Assembly: GCA_002405835.1 (NCBI GenBank)
Contig: DHMO01000064.1
Span: 3,242-57,774, forward strand
Origin: Lentisphaeria bacterium UBA4640
GTDB taxonomy: Bacteria > Verrucomicrobiota > Lentisphaeria > Victivallales > UBA1829
Length of the DNA: 54,533 nucleotides
Direction: 5' to 3'
In this document: positions 7,951 through 15,789 of the stretch, in pieces
How positions within the stretch are numbered: the first letter of the stretch is position 1
How the letters are laid out: each line of letters begins with the position of its first letter
Position numbers and translations under genes: made by a program
The notes under the pieces: model-generated
The model's database searches: none
Told to the model about the DNA's origin: nothing
The model's input: the letters and a program-made list of their open reading frames with translations, nothing else

Positions 7951-7990
7951 ATTACTATTAGAAGTATATCCTCTCTTTCCGAAAAATCAA
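7951..7990 (-). promoter_or_regulatory. Promoter of the oxygen-defence operon with possible PerR/Fur box
   Basis: Minus strand: TTGATT (7985-7990), 16 bases, TATACT (7963-7968). Immediately downstream, overlapping the expected transcription start, is an AT-rich TTCTAATAGTAATT stretch (about 7951-7964) resembling a degenerate PerR/Fur 7-1-7 box. The promoter is well supported; the operator is inference. Confidence 0.6.
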
Positions 7991-8052
7991 GTGCTTTTGC
8001 AAAAAAAGAACATAAAAAAAACAAGAAGTATAATTTTTCTACGGAAACAGGC

Positions 8053-8937
8053 TCAATTCCCTTCCTCTGTTTTTCCGGCAGCCCTTCTCCTTCTCCACTC
8101 CGAGGGACTCATTCCGGAGTAGCGCCGGAACTCCGAGGAGAAGTAATACGGATTGCAATATCCAAGCCGGAATGCGATTTCCTTCATCTGAACACCGGAA
8201 TCTCCAAGAAGTTTTTCCGCCTCGTTCATCCGGCATAAACAGCGGTACTCCGCCGGCGTCATCCCGTATTGACGGCGGAATTTCCGCGCAAGCGCAACCG
8301 GATGCATCCCGCATGCCCGCGCAAGCTCCGTAATCCGGATCACCCGGTCCAGATTCTGTTCCAGAAGCGCACGTGCCTTTTCCACAGCTCCCCCGCAACC
8401 GCTGATTTCATCTGCCGGAAGAAGAGAAATCACCTCGGCAATCAAAGCAGAGACGGCTCCTGCAATGTCTGAGAAATGCTCACTTTCATTTTCGAGCAGC
8501 TTCTCAATTCTGCGGAAACAGATGATCAGGCAATCCACGCTGTCCGCACACGGTATGACCTGCGCCTCGCCCAATCCCCCATATTCCAAAAACGGAAGCA
8601 CGCCCCTGCCTTTCACCTCAACCGTCAGCTTATGATAGAACTCGCCACAGGAACTGAAACGATACGATGAATACGGAGGTATCACAATCATGGCAGGAGC
8701 AGCAAGCACATAGTCGCGTCCGTTGACCCGATACCGGTTCACCCCTTCAAGCAGAAGGCTCAGCACGGCGAAACGGCACGAGCTCTCCTCGTAGCTGTAA
8801 CGGCTTCCGCGCTTGAATTCCTCCCAGGCGAAAAGATAATACGGCAGCCGGAACCTCCGCTCATCATTCCAGCAGAGCAGGCGGTGATACTCCGGTTCCG
8901 CCCCATAACTCTCACGGATGCGGACATTTTCTTTCAT
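8053..8937 (-). CDS. AraC-family transcriptional regulator
   Basis: A 294-residue regulator. The N-terminal half is a cupin-like sensing domain, with Ala-Pro-Ala-Met-Ile-Val-Ile-Pro-Pro around residue 80. The C-terminal 100 residues hold two helix-turn-helix motifs: Ile-Thr-Glu-Leu-Ala-Arg-Ala-Cys-Gly-Met, then Met-Lys-Glu-Ile-Ala-Phe-Arg-Leu-Gly-Tyr-Cys, ending in the family signature Tyr-Tyr-Phe-Ser-Ser-Glu-Phe-Arg-Arg. It is divergent from a GH13 enzyme across 122 bases that contain two direct repeats 22 bases apart, so it most likely activates that gene in response to an alpha-glucoside. Confidence 0.92.
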   Translation of the reverse strand: MKENVRIRESYGAEPEYHRLLCWNDERRFRLPYYLFAWEEFKRGSRYSYEESSCRFAVLSLLLEGVNRYRVNGRDYVLAAPAMIVIPPYSSYRFSSCGEFYHKLTVEVKGRGVLPFLEYGGLGEAQVIPCADSVDCLIICFRRIEKLLENESEHFSDIAGAVSALIAEVISLLPADEISGCGGAVEKARALLEQNLDRVIRITELARACGMHPVALARKFRRQYGMTPAEYRCLCRMNEAEKLLGDSGVQMKEIAFRLGYCNPYYFSSEFRRYSGMSPSEWRRRRAAGKTEEGN

Positions 8938-8943
8938 GGTTTG

Positions 8944-8976
8944 TTTTCCATATTTATTTTTTCAATTTTCCATATT
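8944..8976. promoter_or_regulatory. Direct-repeat operator for the AraC regulator
   Basis: The 11-mer TTTTCCATATT occurs at 8944-8954 and again at 8966-8976, a period of 22 bases, about two helical turns, as expected for an AraC-type dimer. The downstream copy ends about 20 bases before the -35 box of the GH13 promoter, a position suited to activation. Confidence 0.6.
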
Positions 8977-8995
8977 CAATATACATGCACCCCTC

Positions 8996-9024
8996 TTGTT
9001 TTTCAATCGAAGAACAAGTATTTT
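8996..9024 (+). promoter_or_regulatory. Promoter of the GH13 gene
   Basis: TTGTTT (8996-9001) and TATTTT (9019-9024) are separated by 17 bases and lie directly downstream of the paired AraC repeats. Both boxes are weak, as expected for an activator-dependent promoter. Confidence 0.5.
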
Positions 9025-9059
9025 CTGACCAACGACAAACCAAACAAGGAAAACTCATC

Positions 9060-10379
9060 ATGAATCACAGCAAAGCAAGACCTGCCCCGGAATGGCTCGA
9101 AAACGGAATAATCTATCAAATAAACCTCAGGGCATTCACTCCTGAGGGAACTTTGAATGCAGCAAAAACAAAACTTGAACACGTCCGATCATGCGGAGCT
9201 ACCATTGTCTACCTCATGCCGGTGTACAAATCCGACGGCGACATGGATCGCAAGTACTGGAGCGAACGCCAGAAGACCAGCGGGACGGAAAATCCGCGCA
9301 ACCCTTACCGCGCTGCAGATTATTTCCGCATCGACTCCGAATACGGAACGGAAAACGACCTCTGCGAATTCGTTGCGGAAGCGCACAGTCTCGGGCTACG
9401 CGTCATGCTCGATCTTGCCTACTACCATTGCGGTCCCGCTGCACTTTTTCTGCAAGAACATCCCGACTGGGTCCGCCGCAACCCCGACGGATCCTTCTAT
9501 ACCGGACAATGGTCTTTTCCGGTGCTGAACTTTGAAAATGCCGGACTCCGGGAGTATCTCTGGAACAATATGGAATTCTTCGTCCGCGAATTTGATGTTG
9601 ACGGTTACCGTATCGATGTTTCCGGAAATGTCATCCTCAGCTTCTGGGAGGAAGCCAGACACAGGCTCGAACGTCTCCGTCCAGACATCGGAATGCTCTC
9701 CGAGGGAACGAAACCGGAAGATCAGCTTTCCGCATTCGACGTCAACTATCTGACCTTCACAACCGTTGACTCCCTTTTCAGCGAAGAGGAGAATTCTGCC
9801 GCCACCTTCGTCCGGCAACGTCTGATCTACAATTCCTCCCAACCGCTCGGGGCCCGCTACATCCGGTTCATCGACAACCACGACATCGCCAACGACGATT
9901 TTGAAAACCGCGCCGAAGCCCGTTACGGTTTCGAACGCGCAAACGCCGCTCTGGTCTACTGCATGACCATTGACGGCATCCCCTTTCTCTACTGCGGACA
10001 GGAAATCGCCGACCGCAGGAGACACAGCATCATCGGCAAGTATCCGCTCGGCATTCACTGGGAAGAAGCGGAGACGGAACAGGCAAGAGCGCGCATGAAA
10101 CTTCTGAGTCTCGCCTCCTCGCTGCGCCGGTCTTCTCCGGCATTCAGCCGGGGACGCACGCTCTGGCTCTTCTCCGGTAACCCCCGCGTTCTTGCCTTTG
10201 AACGGCGATGGAAAGAGGAGGCGTTTCTCATTCTCATCAACACGTCCGGGAAAACCGAGGCGGCTGTCGTCCCCGCCGACCTGCGCAGCCTTGTTCCGCT
10301 GATGCGGAACGGAGAAACCGCGGAAAACAACACCTGCACGCTTCCGGCGGGCGGATATCTGCTGTTCCGCGAAATCTGA
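9060..10379 (+). CDS. GH13 alpha-amylase-family glycosidase
   Basis: A 439-residue enzyme of the alpha-amylase clan, cytoplasmic because no signal peptide is present. The catalytic set is complete: nucleophile D186 in Gly-Tyr-Arg-Ile-Asp-Val, acid/base E215 in Ser-Glu-Gly-Thr-Lys, and D275 in Ile-Asp-Asn-His-Asp. Leu-Asp-Leu-Ala-Tyr-Tyr-His stands in place of the usual Asp-x-x-x-Asn-His of region I, a variant. The start at 9060 is preceded by AAGGAAAA; an upstream in-frame ATG at 8985 lies inside the promoter and is rejected. A short beta domain ends the protein. Substrate cannot be fixed: trehalose/sucrose-type or maltooligosaccharide activity are options. Regulated by the divergent AraC gene. 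Confidence 0.9.
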   Translation: MNHSKARPAPEWLENGIIYQINLRAFTPEGTLNAAKTKLEHVRSCGATIVYLMPVYKSDGDMDRKYWSERQKTSGTENPRNPYRAADYFRIDSEYGTENDLCEFVAEAHSLGLRVMLDLAYYHCGPAALFLQEHPDWVRRNPDGSFYTGQWSFPVLNFENAGLREYLWNNMEFFVREFDVDGYRIDVSGNVILSFWEEARHRLERLRPDIGMLSEGTKPEDQLSAFDVNYLTFTTVDSLFSEEENSAATFVRQRLIYNSSQPLGARYIRFIDNHDIANDDFENRAEARYGFERANAALVYCMTIDGIPFLYCGQEIADRRRHSIIGKYPLGIHWEEAETEQARARMKLLSLASSLRRSSPAFSRGRTLWLFSGNPRVLAFERRWKEEAFLILINTSGKTEAAVVPADLRSLVPLMRNGETAENNTCTLPAGGYLLFREI

Positions 10380-10415
10380 TGTACAGATTTTCTCCGTTTT
10401 TCCTGTGGACTGTTC

Positions 10416-10444
10416 TTGAAAAATCAGTGAAAACGGAGTATCTT
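10416..10444 (+). promoter_or_regulatory. Promoter of dapL
   Basis: TTGAAA (10416-10421) and TATCTT (10439-10444) with a 17-base spacer, 45 bases before the dapL start. Confidence 0.6.
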
Positions 10445-10488
10445 ACCACTAATAATTACCCTAGAACCAACCTATAAGGAAGGCACCC

Positions 10489-11727
10489 ATGTCGGAAAGT
10501 TTTCTTCAGAAAGCCTTTGCCCAGCGCATCGGCGGTGAAAAATTCGGAAAAGACACCAAGATCTACAAATTCGAAAAGATCAAACGCGCAAAACGCGAAG
10601 CCCAGGCAAAAAATCCGGGAGTGAAACTCATCGACATGGGCGTCGGTGAACCCGATGACATGGCGTTCCCCGCCGTCGTCAAAAAACTCCAGGAGGAGTG
10701 CGCTAAATGGGAAAACCGCATCTACGCAGATAACGGCGTTCTCGAATTCAAACAGGCCGCCGCACGCTACATGAAGGCCCTCTACGGAGTCGATCTCGAC
10801 CCCGAAACCGAAGTCTGCCACGCCATCGGAAGCAAATCCGCGCTCACCCTTCTCCCCGCATGCTTCATCAACCCCGGCGACATCACCGTCATCACCATCC
10901 CCGGATATCCCGTCCTCGGAACATGGACCGAATACCTCGGCGGCGAAATGGTCAAACTCCCGCTTCTTGAGGAAAACGGTTACCTCCCCGACCTCGAAAG
11001 CCTGACGGAAGATCAGCGCAAGCGCGCAAAGCTCCTCTACCTCAACTACCCGAACAACCCGACCGGCGCTTCCGCGACCGTCGAGTTCTTCACCAAAGCT
11101 GTTGAGTTTGCAAAGAAAAACAACATCCTCATCGTCAGCGACGCCGCGTACGCTCCGCTGAACTTCGTCGGAAAGCCGCTCAGCATCCTCTCCATCCCCG
11201 GAGCAAAAGACGTCGCGGTCGAACTCCACTCCATGTCCAAAGGATTCAACATGACCGGCTGGCGTCTCAGCTGGGTCTGCGGAAACCCGCTCGCCGTCAA
11301 AGCATTCGCAACCGTCAAGGACAATGCGGACAGCGGACAGTTCATCGCGATTCAGAAGGCCGCCATCGCCGCTCTCGACGATCAGGCAGCCATCACCCCG
11401 ATGATCAGCGCCAAATACGAACGCCGCCTCAAGAGCATGGTCGAAACGCTCAAAAAGCTCGGCTTCAACGCAAAAGTCCCCGCCGGCTCCTTCTATCTCT
11501 ACGTGAAGGCCCCGAAAGCCGCTTCCGACGGAACCGTCTTCTCCTCCGGTGAGGATTTCAGCCAGTGGCTCATCAAGAACAAACTCATCAGCGCCGTTCC
11601 CTGGGACGACGTCGGCCCCTACATCCGTTTCGGCGCAACCTTCGTCGCCCGCGGCGGACAGAAGGAAGAGGAAGAAGTTCTTGCTGAATTCGCAAGACGT
11701 CTCTCCGACGCCAAGTTCACATTCTGA
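10489..11727 (+). CDS. dapL: LL-diaminopimelate aminotransferase
   Basis: A 412-residue fold-type I PLP aminotransferase converting tetrahydrodipicolinate directly to LL-diaminopimelate, the short DapL route to lysine and peptidoglycan. The N-terminal Gly-Val-Gly-Glu-Pro-Asp segment, the Tyr-Ala-Asp-Asn-Gly block and the Asn-Tyr-Pro-Asn-Asn-Pro-Thr-Gly substrate/PLP motif are typical. The PLP lysine is K251 in Ser-Met-Ser-Lys-Gly-Phe-Asn-Met-Thr-Gly-Trp-Arg. DapL occurs in Chlamydiae, Verrucomicrobia, Lentisphaerae and some anaerobes, which agrees with the suggested phylum. An AAGGAAGG ribosome site precedes the ATG. A 10-bp hairpin separates it from the kinase gene. Confidence 0.93.
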   Translation: MSESFLQKAFAQRIGGEKFGKDTKIYKFEKIKRAKREAQAKNPGVKLIDMGVGEPDDMAFPAVVKKLQEECAKWENRIYADNGVLEFKQAAARYMKALYGVDLDPETEVCHAIGSKSALTLLPACFINPGDITVITIPGYPVLGTWTEYLGGEMVKLPLLEENGYLPDLESLTEDQRKRAKLLYLNYPNNPTGASATVEFFTKAVEFAKKNNILIVSDAAYAPLNFVGKPLSILSIPGAKDVAVELHSMSKGFNMTGWRLSWVCGNPLAVKAFATVKDNADSGQFIAIQKAAIAALDDQAAITPMISAKYERRLKSMVETLKKLGFNAKVPAGSFYLYVKAPKAASDGTVFSSGEDFSQWLIKNKLISAVPWDDVGPYIRFGATFVARGGQKEEEEVLAEFARRLSDAKFTF

Positions 11728-11742
11728 ATGAAGTGAAAGACC

Positions 11743-11769
11743 GCCGGATGCGTCCCGTGCGCATCCGGC
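11743..11769 (+). terminator. Hairpin between dapL and the kinase gene
   Basis: GCCGGATGCG (11743-11752) pairs perfectly with CGCATCCGGC (11760-11769) around a seven-base loop. Only a short T-poor tail (ATTTCTG) follows, so it is a weak terminator or an attenuator. The kinase ATG lies 12 bases beyond and has no clear ribosome site. Confidence 0.55.
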
Positions 11770-11781
11770 ATTTCTGCAATC

Positions 11782-14757
11782 ATGAGCGATACGCGGAAAA
11801 TAACGGAACAGACCGACACCGTTACCGGATTGGAAACCGTTCACCTCGAAGCGGATGCTCTCTCCGCTCCGCACGACACGCTCGAAGAGACCGCCCGGAT
11901 CAGTCTCGAAAACCTCGAAATGACCGCGGACGACGTCCTCGCCTCCCTCACCCGGAAGCCGCAGGACAAATACAAATTCCGCAAGAGCCTCGGCCAGGGC
12001 GGAATGAAAGTCGTCATTCAGGTCAAGGACCGCGACACCACGCGAAACATTGCAATGGCGATGCTTCCCGATGCGCAGTCGCGCCCGAAACAGGATATCC
12101 TCCGCTTCATCGAAGAGGCCCGGATCACCGCCAGCCTTGAACACCCGAACATCGTCCCCGTGCACGATATCGGCGTCGACGACTACGGCTCCCCGTATTT
12201 CACGATGAAGCTCATCCGCGGCGAAAACCTCGCCGCCGTTCTCCGCAAACTTCACGACCGCAACCCCGCGTATCTCGAACGCTACACGCTCGACAAGCTC
12301 CTGCGCATCTTCGTGAAAGTCTGCAACGGCGTCGCTTTCGCACATTCAAAAGGTGTGCTGCATCTCGACCTCAAACCGGAAAACATTCAGCTCGGCGACT
12401 ACGGCGAAGTGATTCTCATGGACTGGGGACTCGCCAAGCTCGTCTCCATTCCCGAAAAGGATACGGAGGAGAAGCCGGATGACGAGCCGCTTCCGCAGTG
12501 CTCCGCCGGACGCACCGGCGACGGGATCCGCAAGGGAACCCCGGGCTACATGGCGCCCGAGCAGGCAGCCGGGAAAAACAGTCTGAAAAGTTTCCGGACC
12601 GACATCTATTCCCTCGGAGCGATTCTCTACTCCATTCTCACGTTCTGCAATCCGCTGGAAGGAAACGACCTCAAACAGCTGCTCGTCAAAACAATCCGCG
12701 GCGAAATCATCCCGCCCGCCCAGCGCGCCCCCGACAACTTCATTCCCGCGAGCCTCGAAGCCGTCGTGCGCAAAGCCATGTCCGTCGCCCCCGCCGAACG
12801 CTATGCGACCGCAAAGGAAATCCGCAACGAAGTTCTCGCGTTTCTCAGCGGCTACGCCACCCACGCCGAACGCGCAACCCTGCTCAAACGCACCGTTCTG
12901 CTTATCCGCCGCCACCGCATCACGGCAATTGCAGTCGCGGCGGCGATCATTATCGGACTCGGCGCCGCCATTTACGCCGCAGTCGACTACAACCGGAGTC
13001 ATGCCGACTGGATCACACTCTGCAATATGGATTTCACCGATCCGGAACTTCCGCTCGGCAAACTCGAATTCTACGACGCCTTCCTGAACGAAAAAACAGC
13101 CCCCTGGTCCCGCACCGCGGAAGGTCTGAAGGTGAAACGCGGACACTGGCTCTGGCTCACCGACCCCGGAATCCGCGAAAATGTCCGCATTGTCATAGAA
13201 TTCTCCAACTCCGGCTCAGGCGGCGGACTCGACGTCTGCATCAACGCGCGCCGCCGTCCCATGAAAGAATGGCACAATTTCCCGCAGGGATACGGCGCCT
13301 GGACCACCGGCGCGCTCAACGGGATGGATCAGATCGTCAAAAACGAATCCGCCGGCGCTTCGCCCGAAATGATCGCCTCTTCACTCGCGCGCAAATACCG
13401 TCCCGGAGAAAAACTCCACACACTCGAATTCTTCCGCCGCAACGATCAGCTGCATCTGAAAATCGACCGGGTCGAACTCCATGCGACCGACCTTTTTCCG
13501 TTTGCCGGACGCGACATTGATTCCATCGGCGTCCGCTCGTTCGACGGCACAATCACTCTCCGCAGCATGAAAGTCTACCGGCTCGCGCTGCCGCTCAAGG
13601 CAAGCCCCGTCGTCGCGGGAGACTCGCTTGTCGAGACCCGTCATTTCCGCGAAGCAATCGAAAAATACCTCACAATTGCCGACGACTATGTCCGCGGCCC
13701 CGTTGCGGAAGAGGCGCTGGCGAAAGCGTACATAACCGCCGCCTCCCATGTGGAAGACACGCAGGAACGCTCGCAGATTCTGATCGGCGTCAAACGCCGC
13801 ATCGCCTCCCGATTCACGACGTTCGCCTACCAGACCAAGATTCTCGAAATTGATGCGCTCATGCTCTGGAAAAATGGAAACTGGCAGGCCTCGCTTTCGA
13901 TTGTGAAAGACATCCTCCAGCGCAAGCCCGACAGCGCCATCATGCAGAGCATTCTCCAGCTCCCCCATGTCCGTCTGCCCGAATATCTGCTTCCGGAATT
14001 CATGGCGCGGATTGCACAGACTCAGGAACTGACCCGCCTGAATCTTTCCGGATTCGGCGTGAACGACCTGCGTCCGCTCGCGGGAAAGAGCCTCACATAC
14101 CTCGACTGCTCCAACAACAGTCTGACTTCGCTTTCCGGACTCGAATGGATGCAGTTGGAATACCTCGACTGTTCGGGCAACCGCATCTCCTCCATCGAAC
14201 CGCTCCGCGGAATGCCGTTGAAAACTCTGCTCTGCCAGTCGAACCAGGTTTCCGATCTCTCGCCGCTGGATTCGCGAAACCTGAAGGAACTCAACTGCGC
14301 CTGGAACATGATCCGCTCGCTCGACGCCCTGCGCGGCTTCTCGCTCGAACGCCTCGCCTGCCGCGGAAACGGAATCGAAAATCTGGAACCCCTGCGCGGA
14401 ATGCCGCTGAAACGTCTGGATGCCGGCATGAACCCCCTCGATTCCATCGAACCACTCCGCGGGCTTCCGCTTGAACTGCTGCGTCTGGATGCAACCCCGA
14501 TTGAATCCATCGAACCGCTCCGCGACCAGCCGCTCGCGCTCCTCTCAATCGCAAACTGCGCAAAAATCAAAGATTTCTCCGCTCTGAACTCGCTCAGGGA
14601 ACTGGAACTGATCGTCATTCCGGATCAGACCCCGCAGGAAACTCTGGACTCTCTGCAGCGTCAGTCTCCCGCAATCATGATCTTCAACTCCGACCGTGAA
14701 GGCAAATACGGCGATATCGAAAACTTTCTCTTCCGCGACACCGCGCAGCAGCGCTGA
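11782..14757 (+). CDS. Transmembrane Ser/Thr kinase-like protein with leucine-rich repeats, WNK-like lysine arrangement
   Basis: A 991-residue membrane protein. Residues 66-350 form a Hanks-type kinase domain with glycine loop G71-Q-G73-G-M-K76, alpha-C Glu near 111, His-Leu-Asp-Leu-Lys-Pro-Glu-Asn (194-201) and Asp-Trp-Gly (214-216), then Gly-Thr-Pro-Gly-Tyr-Met-Ala-Pro-Glu. The VAIK lysine is absent: Ile-Ala-Met-Ala-Met-Leu gives A93 in its place, while K76 replaces the third loop glycine, as in eukaryotic WNK kinases. The HRD arginine is Leu, so it is a non-RD kinase. One membrane helix spans about 380-402. The outside part has a jelly-roll-like region, a helical repeat region, and about nine leucine-rich repeats of 21-22 residues (about 748-960). 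A sensor kinase is likely; activity is unproven. Confidence 0.88.
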   Translation: MSDTRKITEQTDTVTGLETVHLEADALSAPHDTLEETARISLENLEMTADDVLASLTRKPQDKYKFRKSLGQGGMKVVIQVKDRDTTRNIAMAMLPDAQSRPKQDILRFIEEARITASLEHPNIVPVHDIGVDDYGSPYFTMKLIRGENLAAVLRKLHDRNPAYLERYTLDKLLRIFVKVCNGVAFAHSKGVLHLDLKPENIQLGDYGEVILMDWGLAKLVSIPEKDTEEKPDDEPLPQCSAGRTGDGIRKGTPGYMAPEQAAGKNSLKSFRTDIYSLGAILYSILTFCNPLEGNDLKQLLVKTIRGEIIPPAQRAPDNFIPASLEAVVRKAMSVAPAERYATAKEIRNEVLAFLSGYATHAERATLLKRTVLLIRRHRITAIAVAAAIIIGLGAAIYAAVDYNRSHADWITLCNMDFTDPELPLGKLEFYDAFLNEKTAPWSRTAEGLKVKRGHWLWLTDPGIRENVRIVIEFSNSGSGGGLDVCINARRRPMKEWHNFPQGYGAWTTGALNGMDQIVKNESAGASPEMIASSLARKYRPGEKLHTLEFFRRNDQLHLKIDRVELHATDLFPFAGRDIDSIGVRSFDGTITLRSMKVYRLALPLKASPVVAGDSLVETRHFREAIEKYLTIADDYVRGPVAEEALAKAYITAASHVEDTQERSQILIGVKRRIASRFTTFAYQTKILEIDALMLWKNGNWQASLSIVKDILQRKPDSAIMQSILQLPHVRLPEYLLPEFMARIAQTQELTRLNLSGFGVNDLRPLAGKSLTYLDCSNNSLTSLSGLEWMQLEYLDCSGNRISSIEPLRGMPLKTLLCQSNQVSDLSPLDSRNLKELNCAWNMIRSLDALRGFSLERLACRGNGIENLEPLRGMPLKRLDAGMNPLDSIEPLRGLPLELLRLDATPIESIEPLRDQPLALLSIANCAKIKDFSALNSLRELELIVIPDQTPQETLDSLQRQSPAIMIFNSDREGKYGDIENFLFRDTAQQR

Positions 14758-14762
14758 CCGCA

Positions 14763-15665
14763 TCACATCTGCATGTTTTTCTTGCGGTAGTCGCGCGGAG
14801 ACATTCCGCAGACCCGGCGGAACTCGGCGGAAAAATAGAGCTGGCTCGCGTATCCGACCCGGTACGCAATGGTCTTGATCGGCGCCCGGCTCTCCAGCAG
14901 AAACGAACGCGCGGCGCGCATCCGCTCTTCTATCATGAAATCAATCGGAGCTTTCCCGATATGCGTCCGGAACAGACGGAACAGCGAACCGGAACTGATT
15001 CCGAACTCGCCGCACAGCCCGTCGATCGTCAGCGGCTGATTGAAATTCTCCTTGATGAAATTCACGATCCGCACCAGCTGTTCCGGATATTCCCCGCTCC
15101 CAAGATCGCTCGAAAGCTCCAGCAGAAGTGCATACGCGCGCACCGAAAGTTCATTTGCAAAACCCGCCGGCCGACGCTCCAGAAGCGCGAAAAGCTCCTC
15201 GAACATCCCCGTGACCTTCTGCTCGCGGCGGACCCGGAACTGCGCAACGCTTATCAGATTCAGCGAATTCAGAAGCGACATCAGCGAACCGCCGACCATC
15301 GAAACCGTGTACTTCATGCCGTATTCCGTCAGCACGCTCATCCGTTCGTCCGCTCCGGGATGCACAATGAACAGATCCCCCGGATGACACTCGTAACGCT
15401 GCCCGTTCGCAATGTATTCAAACACGCCTTCCCGCACGAACTCCAAAGCAAAAGTCAGCGAATTCCTCCGCTCGCGCCAGCAGCCGTAAATGAACTCGTC
15501 GCGTCCGGCGAACTGCACCTGAAGCCCCCAGCTCTCCGGCGGCGGGCTCATGACAGGGAAAATAAAATGATGACGCGGGTAGTCATCCACATTCTGCCCG
15601 AACAGCGAGTGTCCCTCCGGAAGCGAACTCTTTACATTGCGTATTTTACCGAAAATCTGCGGCAT
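14763..15665 (-). CDS. AraC-family transcriptional regulator
   Basis: A 300-residue regulator. The N-terminal cupin domain includes His-Pro-Gly-Ala-Asp-Glu after Gly-Asp-Leu-Phe-Ile-Val. The C-terminal double helix-turn-helix has Ile-Asp-Gly-Leu-Cys-Gly-Glu-Phe-Gly-Ile and Ile-Lys-Thr-Ile-Ala-Tyr-Arg-Val-Gly-Tyr, ending with Leu-Tyr-Phe-Ser-Ala-Glu-Phe-Arg-Arg. It is divergent from the GH63-like glycosidase. Direct repeats with a 21-base period begin in its own start codon, suggesting both activation of the glycosidase and autoregulation. Its stop is only five bases from the convergent kinase stop. Confidence 0.92.
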   Translation of the reverse strand: MPQIFGKIRNVKSSLPEGHSLFGQNVDDYPRHHFIFPVMSPPPESWGLQVQFAGRDEFIYGCWRERRNSLTFALEFVREGVFEYIANGQRYECHPGDLFIVHPGADERMSVLTEYGMKYTVSMVGGSLMSLLNSLNLISVAQFRVRREQKVTGMFEELFALLERRPAGFANELSVRAYALLLELSSDLGSGEYPEQLVRIVNFIKENFNQPLTIDGLCGEFGISSGSLFRLFRTHIGKAPIDFMIEERMRAARSFLLESRAPIKTIAYRVGYASQLYFSAEFRRVCGMSPRDYRKKNMQM

Positions 15666-15704
15666 TGTCAGGATTCCTTATATAATTGTCAGGATCTCAT
15701 ATAT
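15664..15704. promoter_or_regulatory. Tandem AraC operator
   Basis: ATTGTCAGGAT occurs at 15664-15674 and 15685-15695, each followed by four variable bases and TATAT, giving two near-identical 20-mers with a 21-base period. The downstream copy ends 18 bases before the -35 box of the + strand promoter. The first copy overlaps the AraC start codon. Confidence 0.75.
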
Positions 15705-15722
15705 TTTTCCCGTTTTTCTATG

Positions 15723-15751
15723 TTGTCACTTTTCAAAAAGTGTGGTATAAT
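15723..15751 (+). promoter_or_regulatory. Promoter of the GH63-like gene
   Basis: TTGTCA (15723-15728), a 17-base spacer and a perfect TATAAT (15746-15751), about 40 bases before the start codon. Confidence 0.75.
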
Positions 15752-15789
15752 GTATCGCATAAAACAACAACATGCAAGGGAACTTCGCT

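Noticed and set aside
10456..12345. A 629-codon open frame on the minus strand opposite dapL and the kinase
   Set aside because: It lies entirely opposite two clear genes, shows no domain and has the composition expected from the complementary strand of GC-rich codons.
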